From assembly GCF_028553765.1 (NCBI RefSeq), contig NZ_CP067134.1, positions 2,709,001 to 2,773,000 on the forward strand: DNA of 64,000 nucleotides. The letters are read 5' to 3'. The DNA is from Paracoccus stylophorae. GTDB taxonomy: Bacteria; Pseudomonadota; Alphaproteobacteria; Rhodobacterales; Rhodobacteraceae. Position 1 is the stretch's first letter; each line of letters starts with the position of its first letter. The position numbers and the translations under genes were made by a program. The notes beneath the pieces are model-generated. The model worked only from the letters and a program-made list of their open reading frames with translations. It did not search any database and was not told where the DNA came from. This document shows, one piece after another, positions 28,228-37,485 of the stretch.

Positions 28228-29553
28228 TCACAGGTAATCGCTGCGCTGCAACCCGTATTTCGCCATCTTCTCGTTCAGGGTCCGGCGCGGCAGGCACAAC
28301 TCCTCCATGACGCCGGCGATGCTGCCCTTGTGGCGGCGCATGGTGTTGTCGATCAGCATCTTCTCGAAGCTTTCGACATATTCCTTCAGCGGCTTGCCCT
28401 CGGTCGTGGTGGCCTGCTGGTTGTCCTCGCCATCGGCCATCAGCAGCGAGGCGATGGACCCCGATCCGCGCCGGTTCTGCAACACCGCGCGTTCGGCCAC
28501 GTTGATCAGCTGGCGGATATTGCCCGGCCACGGCGCCTGCAACAGCTGCGCGGCCTCCTGCGCGCTGACCTGCGGCGGCTCGCACCCGTATTCCTCGGAA
28601 AACTGTTCCGCCATGCGCGTGAACAGCGCCAGGATATCCTCGCCCCGCGCGCGCAAGGGCGGCAGCGTGATCTTCAGCGCCGACAGGCGATAGAACAGGT
28701 CGGGGCGCAGCGAATCCTCGGCCTTGCGCCCCTCGCCGCGCGCGTTCGAGATGGCGATGATCCGCGTCTCGGCCGGGCCGCCCTGATCGCTGATGAAGGC
28801 CAGCAGCCGCGCCTGCAACGGTTCCGACAATGCCTCGACATCCTCAAGACACAGCGTGCCGCCGCGGGCTTCCTCGACCGCGGGCAGACCGTCCTCGATC
28901 GGGCCGAACAGCCGCGCCGCCAGCGCCTCGTCGTTATAGGCGGCGCACGACACCGGCACGAATTTCTTCGACGCGCGCGGGCCGACCGCATGCAGCGCGT
29001 GGGCCACCAGCGTCTTGCCGGTCCCGGTCTCGCCGTCGATCAGCACATGCCCGTCGGCCTGCCCCAGATCCAGGATATCCTCGCGCAGACGTTCCATCAC
29101 CGGGCTGGCGCCGATCAGCTTGGACATGACCTGCTGCCCTTCCGACAGATCGCGGCGCAGGGCGCGGTTGTCCAGCGTCATCCGCCGCGCCTGCGTGGCC
29201 TTCTTGGCAAGCTGGGTCAGCTTGTCGGGGTTGAACGGCTTTTCCATGAAATCCATCGCGCCCAGACGCATCGCCTCGACCGCCATCGGCACATCGCCGT
29301 GCCCGGTGATCAGGATCACCGGCAGGCCGGAATCAAGGCCCATCAGCCGCTTGAGAAAGGCGATCCCGTCCATGCCGGGCATGCGGATGTCGGACACGAC
29401 AACGCCGGGCCAGTCCGCCCCGATCACCTTCAGCGCGTCTTCGGCGCTGGCAAAGCTTTCGGTCTCGAACCCCGACAGGACCAGCCACTGGCTGATCGAT
29501 TCCCGCATGTCGGGTTCGTCGTCAACAATCGCAATCTTCAATTTGCGAGACAT
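28228..29553 (-). CDS. dctD: DctD-like response regulator lacking the GAFTGA loop
   Basis: A 441-residue response regulator: receiver domain 1-120 with phosphoacceptor Asp55 in VVVSDIRMPGMDG, an AAA ATPase domain from about 145 to 370 with Walker A GETGTGKT (174-181), and a C-terminal Fis-type helix-turn-helix (LCLPRRTLNEKMAKYGL). The stretch between FGPIEDG and EEARGGTL is short and lacks the GAFTGA sequence with which NtrC-family activators contact sigma-54; Walker B is also altered to LCLEDVE. It is coupled to dctB, 21 bases downstream of it. Normally DctBD controls C4-dicarboxylate transport, but no dctPQM or dctA lies nearby. Confidence 0.9.
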   Translation of the reverse strand: MSRKLKIAIVDDEPDMRESISQWLVLSGFETESFASAEDALKVIGADWPGVVVSDIRMPGMDGIAFLKRLMGLDSGLPVILITGHGDVPMAVEAMRLGAMDFMEKPFNPDKLTQLAKKATQARRMTLDNRALRRDLSEGQQVMSKLIGASPVMERLREDILDLGQADGHVLIDGETGTGKTLVAHALHAVGPRASKKFVPVSCAAYNDEALAARLFGPIEDGLPAVEEARGGTLCLEDVEALSEPLQARLLAFISDQGGPAETRIIAISNARGEGRKAEDSLRPDLFYRLSALKITLPPLRARGEDILALFTRMAEQFSEEYGCEPPQVSAQEAAQLLQAPWPGNIRQLINVAERAVLQNRRGSGSIASLLMADGEDNQQATTTEGKPLKEYVESFEKMLIDNTMRRHKGSIAGVMEELCLPRRTLNEKMAKYGLQRSDYL

Positions 29554-29574
29554 CGCATCACCTCTCTCGATCCA

Positions 29575-31368
29575 TCATTCGGCGGCCAGCGCCTCGCGGG
29601 TTTCTCCGGGCCGGTGCAACGGCAACTCGACCTGAAAGACGGCACCGCCTTCATTAGCATTATGCGCCGTCAGACGCCCCCCGAAATCCGCCACGATCGA
29701 GGACGAGATCGCCAGCCCCAGCCCGGTCCCCTCGCCGGGTTTCTTGGTTGTCCAGAAGGGTTCAAACAGCTTTTCCAGATCCGAGACACCCGGACCGTTA
29801 TCGCGCACGGACACATAGGCGTGAGCGCCGGCCTCGACCGTGATCTCGATCGCCGCGTCGCGCCGGTCGCGGACCGCGTCCACCGCGTTGCGCAGCAGGT
29901 TGATGATGACCTGTTCCAGCCGGATGCGGTCGGCCATCACCATGATCCGCCCGCGCGGCGCGCTGCGGGTCACGCGGATCGACCGCGTGCGCAGTTGCGG
30001 CTCCATCATGGTCAGCGCGGAACTGACGGCGGCGCGCAGATCCACCGGCTCGACCGCCTCGCCGCCCTTGCGGGCATAGGATTTCAGTTGCCGCGTGATG
30101 GCGTTCATCCGCTCGATCAGATCGTCGATACGCTGGAAACTGGACAGCGCCTCTTCGCTGCGCCCGCGTTGCAGCAGCAGCCGCGCCCCCGCCAGATAGG
30201 TCTTCATCGCGGCCAGCGGCTGGTTCAGCTCGTGGCTGACGCCCGCCGACATCTCGCCCAGGGCGGCCAGTTTCGACGATTGCTGCACCGTCTGTTCGGC
30301 CACGCGCAATTCCTTCTGCACCCGCTCGCGCTCGGCGATCTCGCGCGTCAGCCGCGCGTTCAGCGCCCGCAGATCGGCCGATTCCCGCATGAAGGCGACC
30401 GACTGCATCCGCGCCCGCCGCGACAGCAGCCAGAAGGTCAGCGCCAGCAGGATGGCGAACCCCATGATCTCCAGCGCCAGGACCGCGTTCACCCGCTCGC
30501 GCGTCGAGGCATAGGTGGTGAACGCGATCATCTTCCAGCCGCGGAACGCGATGCGCTGTTCGCTGCGCATCACCGCGCGCCCCGCCAGATAGGCGTCGGC
30601 CGGCGTCGCCGTCCAGTCCGCCGTCACCTGGAACGCCCGCTGGATCGCGGATGGGGCCGAACGGACCTGCAACGCCTCGGGGACGGTCAGCCCGCGCCAG
30701 CGCGGCTCGGTCGACAGGATGATCGCGCCCTCGCTGTCGGTCACGACGACGGCCTCGGCGATGCCGGCCCATTGCCGTTCAAGCTGGCTCAGATCCGCAC
30801 CGACGACGATCACGCCCAGCGTCTTGCCGTCCGCGACGATGGCGCGGGAATGGTTGAACTCGTAAGCGCCGGTTTCCGTGGTCGAGATGCTGAACACCGT
30901 GTCGCGCGACCGCAGCGCCTCGACGTAATAGGGCGACAGCGCGTTGTTGGTGCCGATCTGATAGCGGTCGGTCGATCCCACCGTCCGCCCGGTCGCATCC
31001 AGCAGCCGGATCGAGCCTGCCCCGATCTCTTTCTGCGCGGCGATCAGCTGCGCCGATGTGGTCGAGAAATCGTTGCTGGTCAGCGCCCCGATCAGGGCCG
31101 GATCGCGGGCCAGCAGCCGCGGCACCACCTCGTTTCGGTCCAGTTCCGCGCGCAGATTGCCGGTATACAGCGCCAGCCGCAGATCGGCCCGCATCCGCGT
31201 ATTCTCGGCAAAGCGTTCGGTCAGCCAGGCATTGGTGATCCAGATCGCCGCCAGCGCGGTCAGAAAGATCAGCGCCACCGCCAGCCGCAGCCACCACGGA
31301 TTGGCGAGCTGCGGCCCGACCCGGACCGCCCGCTTGGCCGTGCTCTGTTTCGGCTGTTTCTGGGTCAC
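29575..31368 (-). CDS. dctB: DctB-like C4-dicarboxylate sensor histidine kinase
   Basis: Inner-membrane sensor kinase, 597 residues. One span lies at about residues 26-48 and a second near 305-325, flanking a periplasmic sensing region of about 250 residues with PAS-like features (FSISTTETGAYEFNHSRAI). The phosphorylated His is in GEMSAGVSHELNQPLAA; the N box (NLLRNAVDAV), G1 (VRDNGPGV) and G2 (GTGLGLAI) are intact. It starts at GTG. Ligand residues of known DctB proteins cannot be checked here, so dicarboxylate sensing is by family. Confidence 0.9.
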   Translation of the reverse strand: MTQKQPKQSTAKRAVRVGPQLANPWWLRLAVALIFLTALAAIWITNAWLTERFAENTRMRADLRLALYTGNLRAELDRNEVVPRLLARDPALIGALTSNDFSTTSAQLIAAQKEIGAGSIRLLDATGRTVGSTDRYQIGTNNALSPYYVEALRSRDTVFSISTTETGAYEFNHSRAIVADGKTLGVIVVGADLSQLERQWAGIAEAVVVTDSEGAIILSTEPRWRGLTVPEALQVRSAPSAIQRAFQVTADWTATPADAYLAGRAVMRSEQRIAFRGWKMIAFTTYASTRERVNAVLALEIMGFAILLALTFWLLSRRARMQSVAFMRESADLRALNARLTREIAERERVQKELRVAEQTVQQSSKLAALGEMSAGVSHELNQPLAAMKTYLAGARLLLQRGRSEEALSSFQRIDDLIERMNAITRQLKSYARKGGEAVEPVDLRAAVSSALTMMEPQLRTRSIRVTRSAPRGRIMVMADRIRLEQVIINLLRNAVDAVRDRRDAAIEITVEAGAHAYVSVRDNGPGVSDLEKLFEPFWTTKKPGEGTGLGLAISSSIVADFGGRLTAHNANEGGAVFQVELPLHRPGETREALAAE

Positions 31369-31400
31369 CGCGTCAATCCGACGAAATCGCTCGCTGACGC

Positions 31401-31429
31401 AATCTAGGCGCGGAATCGACTTCGCTCAA
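31401..31429 (-). promoter_or_regulatory. Promoter for dctB-dctD
   Basis: On minus, TTGAGC (31429-31424), a 17-base spacer and TAGATT (31406-31401) lie between the purQ stop and dctB. The predicted start near 31394 gives a leader of about 26 bases to the GTG. Confidence 0.55.
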
Positions 31430-31430
31430 G

Positions 31431-32102
31431 TCAGGCGTTCTGCAGGCTGCCCACCAGCGACGAAAACAGCGCCGCCCCGTCGGTGCCGCCCAGGGCCGGA
31501 TCGGCCGCGCGTTCGGGATGCGGCATCATGCCCAGAACGCGGCGGTTTTCCGACAGGACCCCGGCAATATCGGCCACCGACCCGTTGACGCCGGGAGCAT
31601 AGGTAAAGGCGATCCGGTCCTGATCGCGCAACGCCGCCAGCCCGTCCGCGTCGATCTGGTAATTGCCGTCGTGATGGGCGACGGGAACCCTGATCGTCTG
31701 CCCCGACCGGTAACCGCGGGTAAAATCGCTGTCGGCGGTGGCCACGCGCAGCACGGCCTCCGGCCGGCAGATGAAGGTCAGCCCCCGGTTGCGCATCAGC
31801 GCGCCGGGCAGCAGCTTCAATTCGGTCAGCACCTGGAACCCGTTGCAGATCCCCAGCACGAACCCGCCCCGCGCCGCATGGTCGCGCAGCGCGCGCGCAA
31901 TGGGCGAATGGGCGGCAATCGCCCCGCAGCGCAGATAATCGCCAAAGGAGAACCCGCCAGGCACCGCGACCAGATCCGTGCCTGCGGGCAGCGAATCGTC
32001 CTTGTGCCAGACGCGGGCGACCCGCGCCCCGGCCCGATCCAGCGCCACGGCCAGATCGCGATCGCAGTTCGATCCCGGAAATGTGATGACGGCGGCTTTC
32101 AT
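31431..32102 (-). CDS. purQ: Phosphoribosylformylglycinamidine synthase glutaminase subunit
   Basis: Glutaminase subunit (223 residues) that hydrolyses glutamine to supply ammonia to PurL in purine synthesis. The class I triad is visible: Cys in LGICNGFQ, and His and Glu in [12 protein letters not shown] precedes the ATG. In many alphaproteobacteria purS lies directly upstream, but here the upstream neighbour is a divergent unrelated gene, so purS and purL are elsewhere. Confidence 0.95.
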   Translation of the reverse strand: MKAAVITFPGSNCDRDLAVALDRAGARVARVWHKDDSLPAGTDLVAVPGGFSFGDYLRCGAIAAHSPIARALRDHAARGGFVLGICNGFQVLTELKLLPGALMRNRGLTFICRPEAVLRVATADSDFTRGYRSGQTIRVPVAHHDGNYQIDADGLAALRDQDRIAFTYAPGVNGSVADIAGVLSENRRVLGMMPHPERAADPALGGTDGAALFSSLVGSLQNA

Positions 32103-32223
32103 GTCGCGAACTCCGATGGTTGCGGCCCCGATCCGATACCCGATCCGCGCCGGTTTGAAAAGCCGCCGCGCCGTGCCGCGCAAAGGTGATCGACAGACCG
32201 GCATCGGGAACGTAAAATTCGGC

Positions 32224-33135
32224 ATGAAAAACATCTTCCCATCAGCAATTTCGCGCAGCGCGGCGGTCGCGACGTTCTCCGTCGGCCTCGCCTGTTCCCT
32301 GCCCTTCGCCGCCTCGGCGCAGGATGCGGTGACGCTGGACGGCGTCGCCATCGACGCGGCCGACGACAACCGGTTCTTCACCCGCCTGGGCGGCACGGTG
32401 CGCGACGATGTCAGCTATTCCGGCCTTCAGCCGGGACAGGACTATACCCTGACGGCGGTCCTGATCGACCCGGCCACGGGGCAAGAGGCGGGTCAGCCTG
32501 TCTCGCACGGCTTTACCGCCGATGCGGCGCAGGGCAGCGTCAGCATCGAACTGCCGGTCGCGCCCAATCGCACGCCCTCGAATCAGGATTTCGTCGTGGC
32601 GCTGAAACTGTTCGCCGGCCCCGACGGTTCGGGCGATCCGCTGGCCGAAGCCGCCGATCCCGACGACGCCGATCAGGCGATCCAGGTCCACGCGATCCAA
32701 AGCATCTCGGTGACGGCGGCGGACGCGGCGGACGGCGATTCGATGCTGGACCCGGCCGGCGGCACCATCGCGGCCCGCGTCCAGCACCGCAATCTGGTCG
32801 CCGGCTATTCCTATACGATCTGGGGCCAGTTGCTGTCCGCCAGCGGCCAGTCCACGGCGATCTATGCCAGCATCCCCGAATACGTGCCCACCGAAATGGA
32901 CGGCGAAGTGACGCTGGAATTCACCGTCCCCGAGGGGTTCGAGGGGGTCAGGCTGGTGCCCTCGGTCGGGCTCTATCACGCCAACCGGGTGACGCTTGGC
33001 GATGACGGCTGGCTGACCTATCTGCCAGATGCGCCGAACCCGGTGATGATCGCCTCGGACCCGGACGTGCAGGCGCCGGCCAAGCTGATCAGCATCGGCA
33101 CCCCGTTCGAGGATCTGCCCGCCGACGACGGCTGA
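32224..33135 (+). CDS. Secreted protein with VaFE-like beta-sandwich repeats
   Basis: A 303-residue exported protein; the signal peptide ends near FAASAQD. Two repeats of about 120 residues are visible, each with a tyrosine-rich opening: [20 protein letters not shown] with [14 protein letters not shown], and [20 protein letters not shown] with [13 protein letters not shown]. This pattern resembles VaFE repeats, immunoglobulin-like modules of Gram-positive surface proteins and pilins. There is no sorting signal or transmembrane anchor, so it is probably periplasmic or secreted. The ribosome site is weak. It is divergent from purQ and convergent with icd. Confidence 0.65.
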   Translation: MKNIFPSAISRSAAVATFSVGLACSLPFAASAQDAVTLDGVAIDAADDNRFFTRLGGTVRDDVSYSGLQPGQDYTLTAVLIDPATGQEAGQPVSHGFTADAAQGSVSIELPVAPNRTPSNQDFVVALKLFAGPDGSGDPLAEAADPDDADQAIQVHAIQSISVTAADAADGDSMLDPAGGTIAARVQHRNLVAGYSYTIWGQLLSASGQSTAIYASIPEYVPTEMDGEVTLEFTVPEGFEGVRLVPSVGLYHANRVTLGDDGWLTYLPDAPNPVMIASDPDVQAPAKLISIGTPFEDLPADDG

Positions 33136-33162
33136 ACGACCGCTCGGCCGGCCACATGAAAA

Positions 33163-33193
33163 AAGGGGCCGCGCGGCAATCGCGCGGCCCCTT
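33163..33193 (-). terminator. Rho-independent terminator of icd (possibly bidirectional)
   Basis: A perfect 13-bp stem (33163-33175 with 33181-33193) with a 5-base loop. On minus it is followed by a run of T, the classic intrinsic form for icd. On plus only a broken T stretch follows, so it may also serve the convergent VaFE-like gene. Confidence 0.85.
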
Positions 33194-33236
33194 GTCGTTT
33201 CGTCTGCGGGGTCGTTTCGTCTGCGGGCGTGCCGGA

Positions 33237-34448
33237 TCAGGCCAGCGCCTTGTTCAGATACTCGTCGACCTTTTCCAGATAGCCCATCGTGGTCAGCCAT
33301 TTCTGGTCCGGCCCGACCAGCAGCGCCAGATCCTTGGTCATGAACCCGTCCTCGACCGCCTGCACCGTGACCTTTTCCAGCGTCGTGGCAAAGTTCATCA
33401 GCGCGTCGTTGTCGTCCAGCTTGGCGCGATGCTTCAGCCCGCCGGTCCAGGCAAAGATCGACGCGATCGAGTTGGTCGAGGTCGCATTGCCCTTCTGATG
33501 TTCGCGGTAATGGCGGGTGACGGTGCCGTGCGCGGCCTCGGATTCGACGATCTTGCCGTCCGGCGTCATCAGCACGCTGGTCATCAGACCCAGGCTGCCG
33601 AACCCCTGCGCGACGGTGTCGGACTGCACGTCGCCGTCATAGTTCTTGCAGGCCCAGACATAGCCGCCCGACCATTTCATCGCGCTGGCCACCATGTCGT
33701 CGATCAGACGATGTTCATAGGTGATGCCGGCCTTCTCGAACTTGTCAGCGAATTCCTCGTCGAAGACCTGCTGGAACAGATCCTTGAAACGCCCGTCATA
33801 GGCTTTCAGGATCGTGTTCTTGGTGGACAGATAGACCGGCACACCGCGCGACAGGCCGTAATTCATGCTGGCGCGGGCGAAATCGCGGATCGAATCGTCC
33901 AGGTTGTACATCGCCATGGCCACGCCCGAGCCGGGCGACTGGAACACCTCGTGCTCAATGGTCTCGCCGTCGTCGCCCACGAACTTGATCGTCAGCTTGC
34001 CCTTGCCCGGAAAGCGGAAATCGGTGGCGCGATACTGGTCGCCGAATGCGTGGCGGCCGACGATGATCGGCTGCGTCCAGCCCGGCACAAGGCGCGGCAC
34101 GTTCTTGCAGATGATCGGCTCGCGAAAGATCACGCCGCCCAGGATGTTGCGGATCGTGCCGTTGGGGCTGCGCCACATCTTTTTCAGGCCGAATTCCTCG
34201 ACGCGGGCCTCGTCGGGGGTGATCGTGGCGCATTTTACGCCGACGCCGTATTGCTTGATCGCCTCGGCCGCGTCCACGGTGATCTGGTCGTCGGTGCGGT
34301 CCCGCTCCTCGATGCCCAGATCATAATATTTCAGGTCGATGTCCAGATAGGGCAGGATCAGCTTCTGCTTGATGAAGTCCCAGATGATCCGGGTCATTTC
34401 GTCGCCGTCAAGCTCGACGACGGGGTTCTCTACCTTGATCTTCGACAT
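33237..34448 (-). CDS. icd: NADP-dependent isocitrate dehydrogenase
   Basis: TCA-cycle enzyme converting isocitrate to 2-oxoglutarate with NADP. The 403-residue length and sequence fit the dimeric eukaryote-like type II enzyme common in alphaproteobacteria. Landmarks are the substrate-loop SPNGTIRN, metal-site aspartates in HRLIDDMVA and [11 protein letters not shown], and the NADP-site [13 protein letters not shown]. The start MSKIKVENP has AAGGGGG upstream. Confidence 0.96.
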   Translation of the reverse strand: MSKIKVENPVVELDGDEMTRIIWDFIKQKLILPYLDIDLKYYDLGIEERDRTDDQITVDAAEAIKQYGVGVKCATITPDEARVEEFGLKKMWRSPNGTIRNILGGVIFREPIICKNVPRLVPGWTQPIIVGRHAFGDQYRATDFRFPGKGKLTIKFVGDDGETIEHEVFQSPGSGVAMAMYNLDDSIRDFARASMNYGLSRGVPVYLSTKNTILKAYDGRFKDLFQQVFDEEFADKFEKAGITYEHRLIDDMVASAMKWSGGYVWACKNYDGDVQSDTVAQGFGSLGLMTSVLMTPDGKIVESEAAHGTVTRHYREHQKGNATSTNSIASIFAWTGGLKHRAKLDDNDALMNFATTLEKVTVQAVEDGFMTKDLALLVGPDQKWLTTMGYLEKVDEYLNKALA

Positions 34449-34485
34449 GCATGGCCCCCTTGGCGTTGGATTTGCTGCTGTGCGC

Positions 34486-34514
34486 CCTATAGCCGCATTC
34501 GGCGCGGAATGAAA
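34486..34514 (-). promoter_or_regulatory. Putative icd promoter
   Basis: On minus, TTTCAT (34514-34509), a 17-base spacer and TATAGG (34491-34486). The start would be near 34479, about 31 bases before the ATG. The same intergenic region (34449-34661) contains GGTATGCCATGGTATGCA and CTTGCATTTGCATCG, possible regulator sites. Confidence 0.4.
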
Positions 34515-34661
34515 GACGGTATGCCATGGTATGCACTTTGCCCGCCGATGCGCGATCGCTTGCATTTGCATCGAAACTGCCGAATTCGACAGCTTCACGC
34601 GCGCGGCCGCCGCCGCTATCGCTGACGCGTAGTTGTTACCAGTTCACCGGATTTGTTTGTC

Positions 34662-35822
34662 ATGCCCGTCTACAGAATGATCTTCCTTGGAAACCTGCCC
34701 GACATGGACGTGGTCGAGCAGGGGTGGTTCCGTCCCGATTACGACGCCGAACGCGCGGTCCAGATCCTGCGCGGCCAGACCTTCGGAAACGCCGCGAACC
34801 CGCTTTACCAGAACGTCCTGAACGTTTCGATGAACGAACGCAACGGCGACGGCCGGATCGACCTGAACAACGCGCCGGGGCGTCAGGAAACCGTCAGCTA
34901 CCGTCTGGACGGCACCAACCACGAGGCCGAGATCGACAGCACGGTCCGCATCCGCAATGTCGACATCACCCGGCAACTGCCCGATGGCCGCACCGACACC
35001 GTCACCACCACGCTGCGGATGTTCCAGGACACCGAAGGCAACACCTTCCTGATGCCGCCGCCCCTGGGCGGAGGAGAGCGGGGCGAGGTCGCCGGCGTCA
35101 CCGAATATCCGATCATCGGCATCCGGCTGCCCAGCAATTCGCGTGATTTCGTGACGGAATACGGCAGCGTCTATACCGACCGCTACGACGTCACCAGCTT
35201 CGTGCCGTGCTTCACCGCCGGCACGATGATCCTGACCGATCGCGGCGAACGCCGGATCGAGGATCTGGCCGTCGGCGATCTGGTCTGGACCCGCGATCAC
35301 GGGTTCCAGCCGATCCGCTGGCGCGGCCTGCGCGACCTCGACCGCCGCGATCTTCTGGCCATTCCGCGCATCCGCCCGATCCGCATCCGCGCGCATGCCC
35401 TGGGGCCGAACCGCCCCGCCACCGATCTGACCGTCTCGCCCCAGCACCGGATTCTGGTCCGGTCCCGGATCGCGCAGCGCATGTTCGGCACCGCCGAGTT
35501 GCTGGTCGCCGCCCGCCAGCTGACCGAGATCGAGGGCATCGACGAGGTGACCGACAGCGACCGCGTCACCTATGTCCACCTGATGTTCGACCGGCACGAG
35601 GTGCTGATGTCGAACGGCGCCGAAACCGAATCGCTCTATCCCGGACCGCAGGCGATGGCGGCACTGGGCACGGACGCGGTGGCGGAAATCCTCACGATCT
35701 TTCCGCAACTGGGGACGGCGCGGGATCGCTTTCCCGAAGCCCGCCCCTTCGCAGCCGGGGGCCGCGCGCGCGCCCTTGCCCATCGTCACGCCGCCAACCG
35801 CCAACCGCTGTTCGGCACGTGA
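34662..35822 (+). CDS. Hint-domain (hedgehog/intein-type) protein
   Basis: A 386-residue protein. Residues 1-180 form an acidic domain with calcium-loop-like stretches (NERNGDGRIDLNN). Residues 183-320 are a Hint module: nucleophile Cys183 in PCFTAGTMILTDRGERRIED, the VGDLVWTRDHGFQPIRW segment and SPQHRILV with the block-B-like His. Such Hint_2 proteins are frequent in Rhodobacterales, often with calcium-binding secreted domains, and may self-cleave. There is no N-terminal signal peptide. The ATG was chosen over the TTG at 34653. The tail is Arg/Ala-rich and probably disordered. Confidence 0.82.
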   Translation: MPVYRMIFLGNLPDMDVVEQGWFRPDYDAERAVQILRGQTFGNAANPLYQNVLNVSMNERNGDGRIDLNNAPGRQETVSYRLDGTNHEAEIDSTVRIRNVDITRQLPDGRTDTVTTTLRMFQDTEGNTFLMPPPLGGGERGEVAGVTEYPIIGIRLPSNSRDFVTEYGSVYTDRYDVTSFVPCFTAGTMILTDRGERRIEDLAVGDLVWTRDHGFQPIRWRGLRDLDRRDLLAIPRIRPIRIRAHALGPNRPATDLTVSPQHRILVRSRIAQRMFGTAELLVAARQLTEIEGIDEVTDSDRVTYVHLMFDRHEVLMSNGAETESLYPGPQAMAALGTDAVAEILTIFPQLGTARDRFPEARPFAAGGRARALAHRHAANRQPLFGT

Positions 35823-35823
35823 A

Positions 35824-35852
35824 AAGGGCGCCGGAGCATATCCGGCGCCCTT
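35824..35852. terminator. Bidirectional intrinsic terminator
   Basis: A perfect 12-bp stem (35824-35835 with 35841-35852) with a 5-base loop, placed between convergent genes. TTTT follows on minus; on plus a CT-rich stretch follows. Confidence 0.75.
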
Positions 35853-35901
35853 CCTTCCCTCCGATGCCGCCCGTCAGACGCGCGACACCTGCCGCCGATG
35901 A

Positions 35902-36342
35902 TCAAAGACCGGCAGCTTCGCAATCGGCAAGGGTGATGTCCTGAAGGTTGAGGGTGGCCACCTCCGCTTCGGCATCCACATTCCCGGAATTTCCGTCCGC
36001 CGCCACGTCGGTTTCGCCGACCATGCCATCGGCGGCCTCATTGGCGTCGCTTTCGCCGGCATTCGGGTTGCCCTCATTCCCCGCCACCACATCCTCGTTG
36101 CTGGCATCGCCAAGGTCGGAGGCATCCGCGTTCGCCTCAAGCCCCGTGGTGTCGGGATTACCGGTATTGCCCGGGGCAACATCGGTCGTGGCACCGCCTG
36201 CCGCCAGCATCTCGCAATGGGCGGTCACCGCAGCCAGATCGCCGCTGGTGATTTCCTGTCCGCCGATCATGGTCTGACCGAACGCGGCACCGCCGAATGC
36301 CATTCCGGTCACGGCGCTGATAGCCAGGATATTGATTTTCAT
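35902..36342 (-). CDS. Small acidic secreted protein
   Basis: A 146-residue exported protein with a signal peptide ending near GGAAFGQ. The mature chain is very acidic and rich in Asp, Glu, Asn, Gly and Ala (SNEDVVAGNEGNPNAGESDA), with two cysteines at the ends of the mature part (TAHCEML and LADCEAAGL) that could form a disulfide. The central region of about 70 residues is low complexity and probably disordered; it might bind cations. No family recognised. It is monocistronic between two terminator-like regions. Confidence 0.7.
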   Translation of the reverse strand: MKINILAISAVTGMAFGGAAFGQTMIGGQEITSGDLAAVTAHCEMLAAGGATTDVAPGNTGNPDTTGLEANADASDLGDASNEDVVAGNEGNPNAGESDANEAADGMVGETDVAADGNSGNVDAEAEVATLNLQDITLADCEAAGL

Positions 36343-36387
36343 AACTCTACCCCTGATGGTGATGTGTCTGATACAGTCCTCAACACG

Positions 36388-37482
36388 TCACGTCCGGGAT
36401 CGTTCCCCGGCGCCGTCCGATTGCGATGCGCCATCGCTGAAAACTGCGCCCGCCCGACGATCCAGCCAGTCCCCGATTGCGGGCGCGCCGGGCGGCAAGG
36501 TCCGGATCGCCGGCTGACAGCGTTCCAGCGCGCGGGCGAAGTCCGCGTCCGGCGTCCGGCCTGACTCGACCTCTTGCCACAGCGCCAGCAGCGCCGCGCC
36601 CTGCGCCGGTGGCAGCAGCCCGAAGATCCGCTCCGCCGCCACGCCCCTGGCCGCGCAGACCCCGGCCGAGCCCTGCGCCGTCCCGCCTGCCAGATACTGC
36701 GACACATCGCCCATGTCGATCTCGACCAGATCGTGGATCAGCAGCATCCGGATCACCCGCCCGATATCGACGCCCGGCCCGGCCCGATCCGCGAAAGCCA
36801 GCGCGGACAGCGCCAGATGCCAGCTGTGTTCGGCGCTGTTCTCGCGCCGCGATCCGTCGATCAGGGTGCTGGCGCGCTGCACCGATTTCAGCCGGTCGGC
36901 CTTGGCCAGAAACCGCAGCCGCGCGCCCAGATCGCCCTGCGGCACGCCCCCCGCCAGCAGGGTTTCGGCGGCCCGCACCGCAGGCGCCCATTCCCGGTGC
37001 AGCCGGGCGGCGCGTCCCGTCGACAGGTTGTCGCGCACGATCCGGACATGATCCGGCAGCGGATCGCTCGCCATCAGCACCTGAAACAGCGGCTGGACGT
37101 GATCCATCCGCTTGGCCTGCACCGCATCGGCGCTGCCTGCCGCCTCGAATTCCTGCCACAGCGACAGCAGCGCCCCACCACCCGGCAAAAGCCCGAAGAT
37201 CCGCCGCGCCGCCGCGGCCTCCTGCCGGGCCAGCGTGGCCGCGTCGTGATCCAGATGGATCGGATGATCGCCCACGTCGATCTCGACCAGATCGTGGATC
37301 AGCAGCATGGCGACGGCGCGATCCGACGCCCCGAACACCAGCGCCCACAGCGCCACGTGCCAGCTGTGTTCGGCGCTGTTTTCCGGCCGCGACAGATCCA
37401 TCAGCACATTCGCGCGGGCGACCGATTTCAGCCGGTCGGCCTCGCGCAGGAACCCGATCCGGCGGGCGATGCCGTCGGCCAT
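36388..37482 (-). CDS. Tandem HD-domain protein (two YfbR-like halves)
   Basis: A 364-residue protein made of two homologous HD halves of about 180 residues. Each has the series RLKSV-RA, ENSAEHSWH, MLLIHDLVEIDxGD and RIFGLLP followed by a tryptophan (LWQE). The first-half motifs lie near residues 34-72 and the second near 214-257. HD proteins of this group are metal-dependent phosphohydrolases acting on nucleotides, usually as single domains that dimerise, so this fusion mimics a dimer. Both halves keep the His and His-Asp metal ligands. It follows the alpha/beta hydrolase gene by 3 bases, so the two are co-transcribed. Substrate unknown. Confidence 0.85.
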   Translation of the reverse strand: MADGIARRIGFLREADRLKSVARANVLMDLSRPENSAEHSWHVALWALVFGASDRAVAMLLIHDLVEIDVGDHPIHLDHDAATLARQEAAAARRIFGLLPGGGALLSLWQEFEAAGSADAVQAKRMDHVQPLFQVLMASDPLPDHVRIVRDNLSTGRAARLHREWAPAVRAAETLLAGGVPQGDLGARLRFLAKADRLKSVQRASTLIDGSRRENSAEHSWHLALSALAFADRAGPGVDIGRVIRMLLIHDLVEIDMGDVSQYLAGGTAQGSAGVCAARGVAAERIFGLLPPAQGAALLALWQEVESGRTPDADFARALERCQPAIRTLPPGAPAIGDWLDRRAGAVFSDGASQSDGAGERSRT

Positions 37483-37485
37483 GCC

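Noticed and set aside
28102..31407. A 1101-codon open frame on plus opposite metZ, dctD and dctB
   Set aside because: It is an antisense shadow: the protein is Arg/His/Gln-rich with no motifs, and the minus-strand genes have full domain matches. High G+C makes such frames common.
34545..34575. A TTTGCAT-like site before icd resembling short-chain fatty acid regulator motifs
   Set aside because: Only a short, partly matching sequence, too weak to call.
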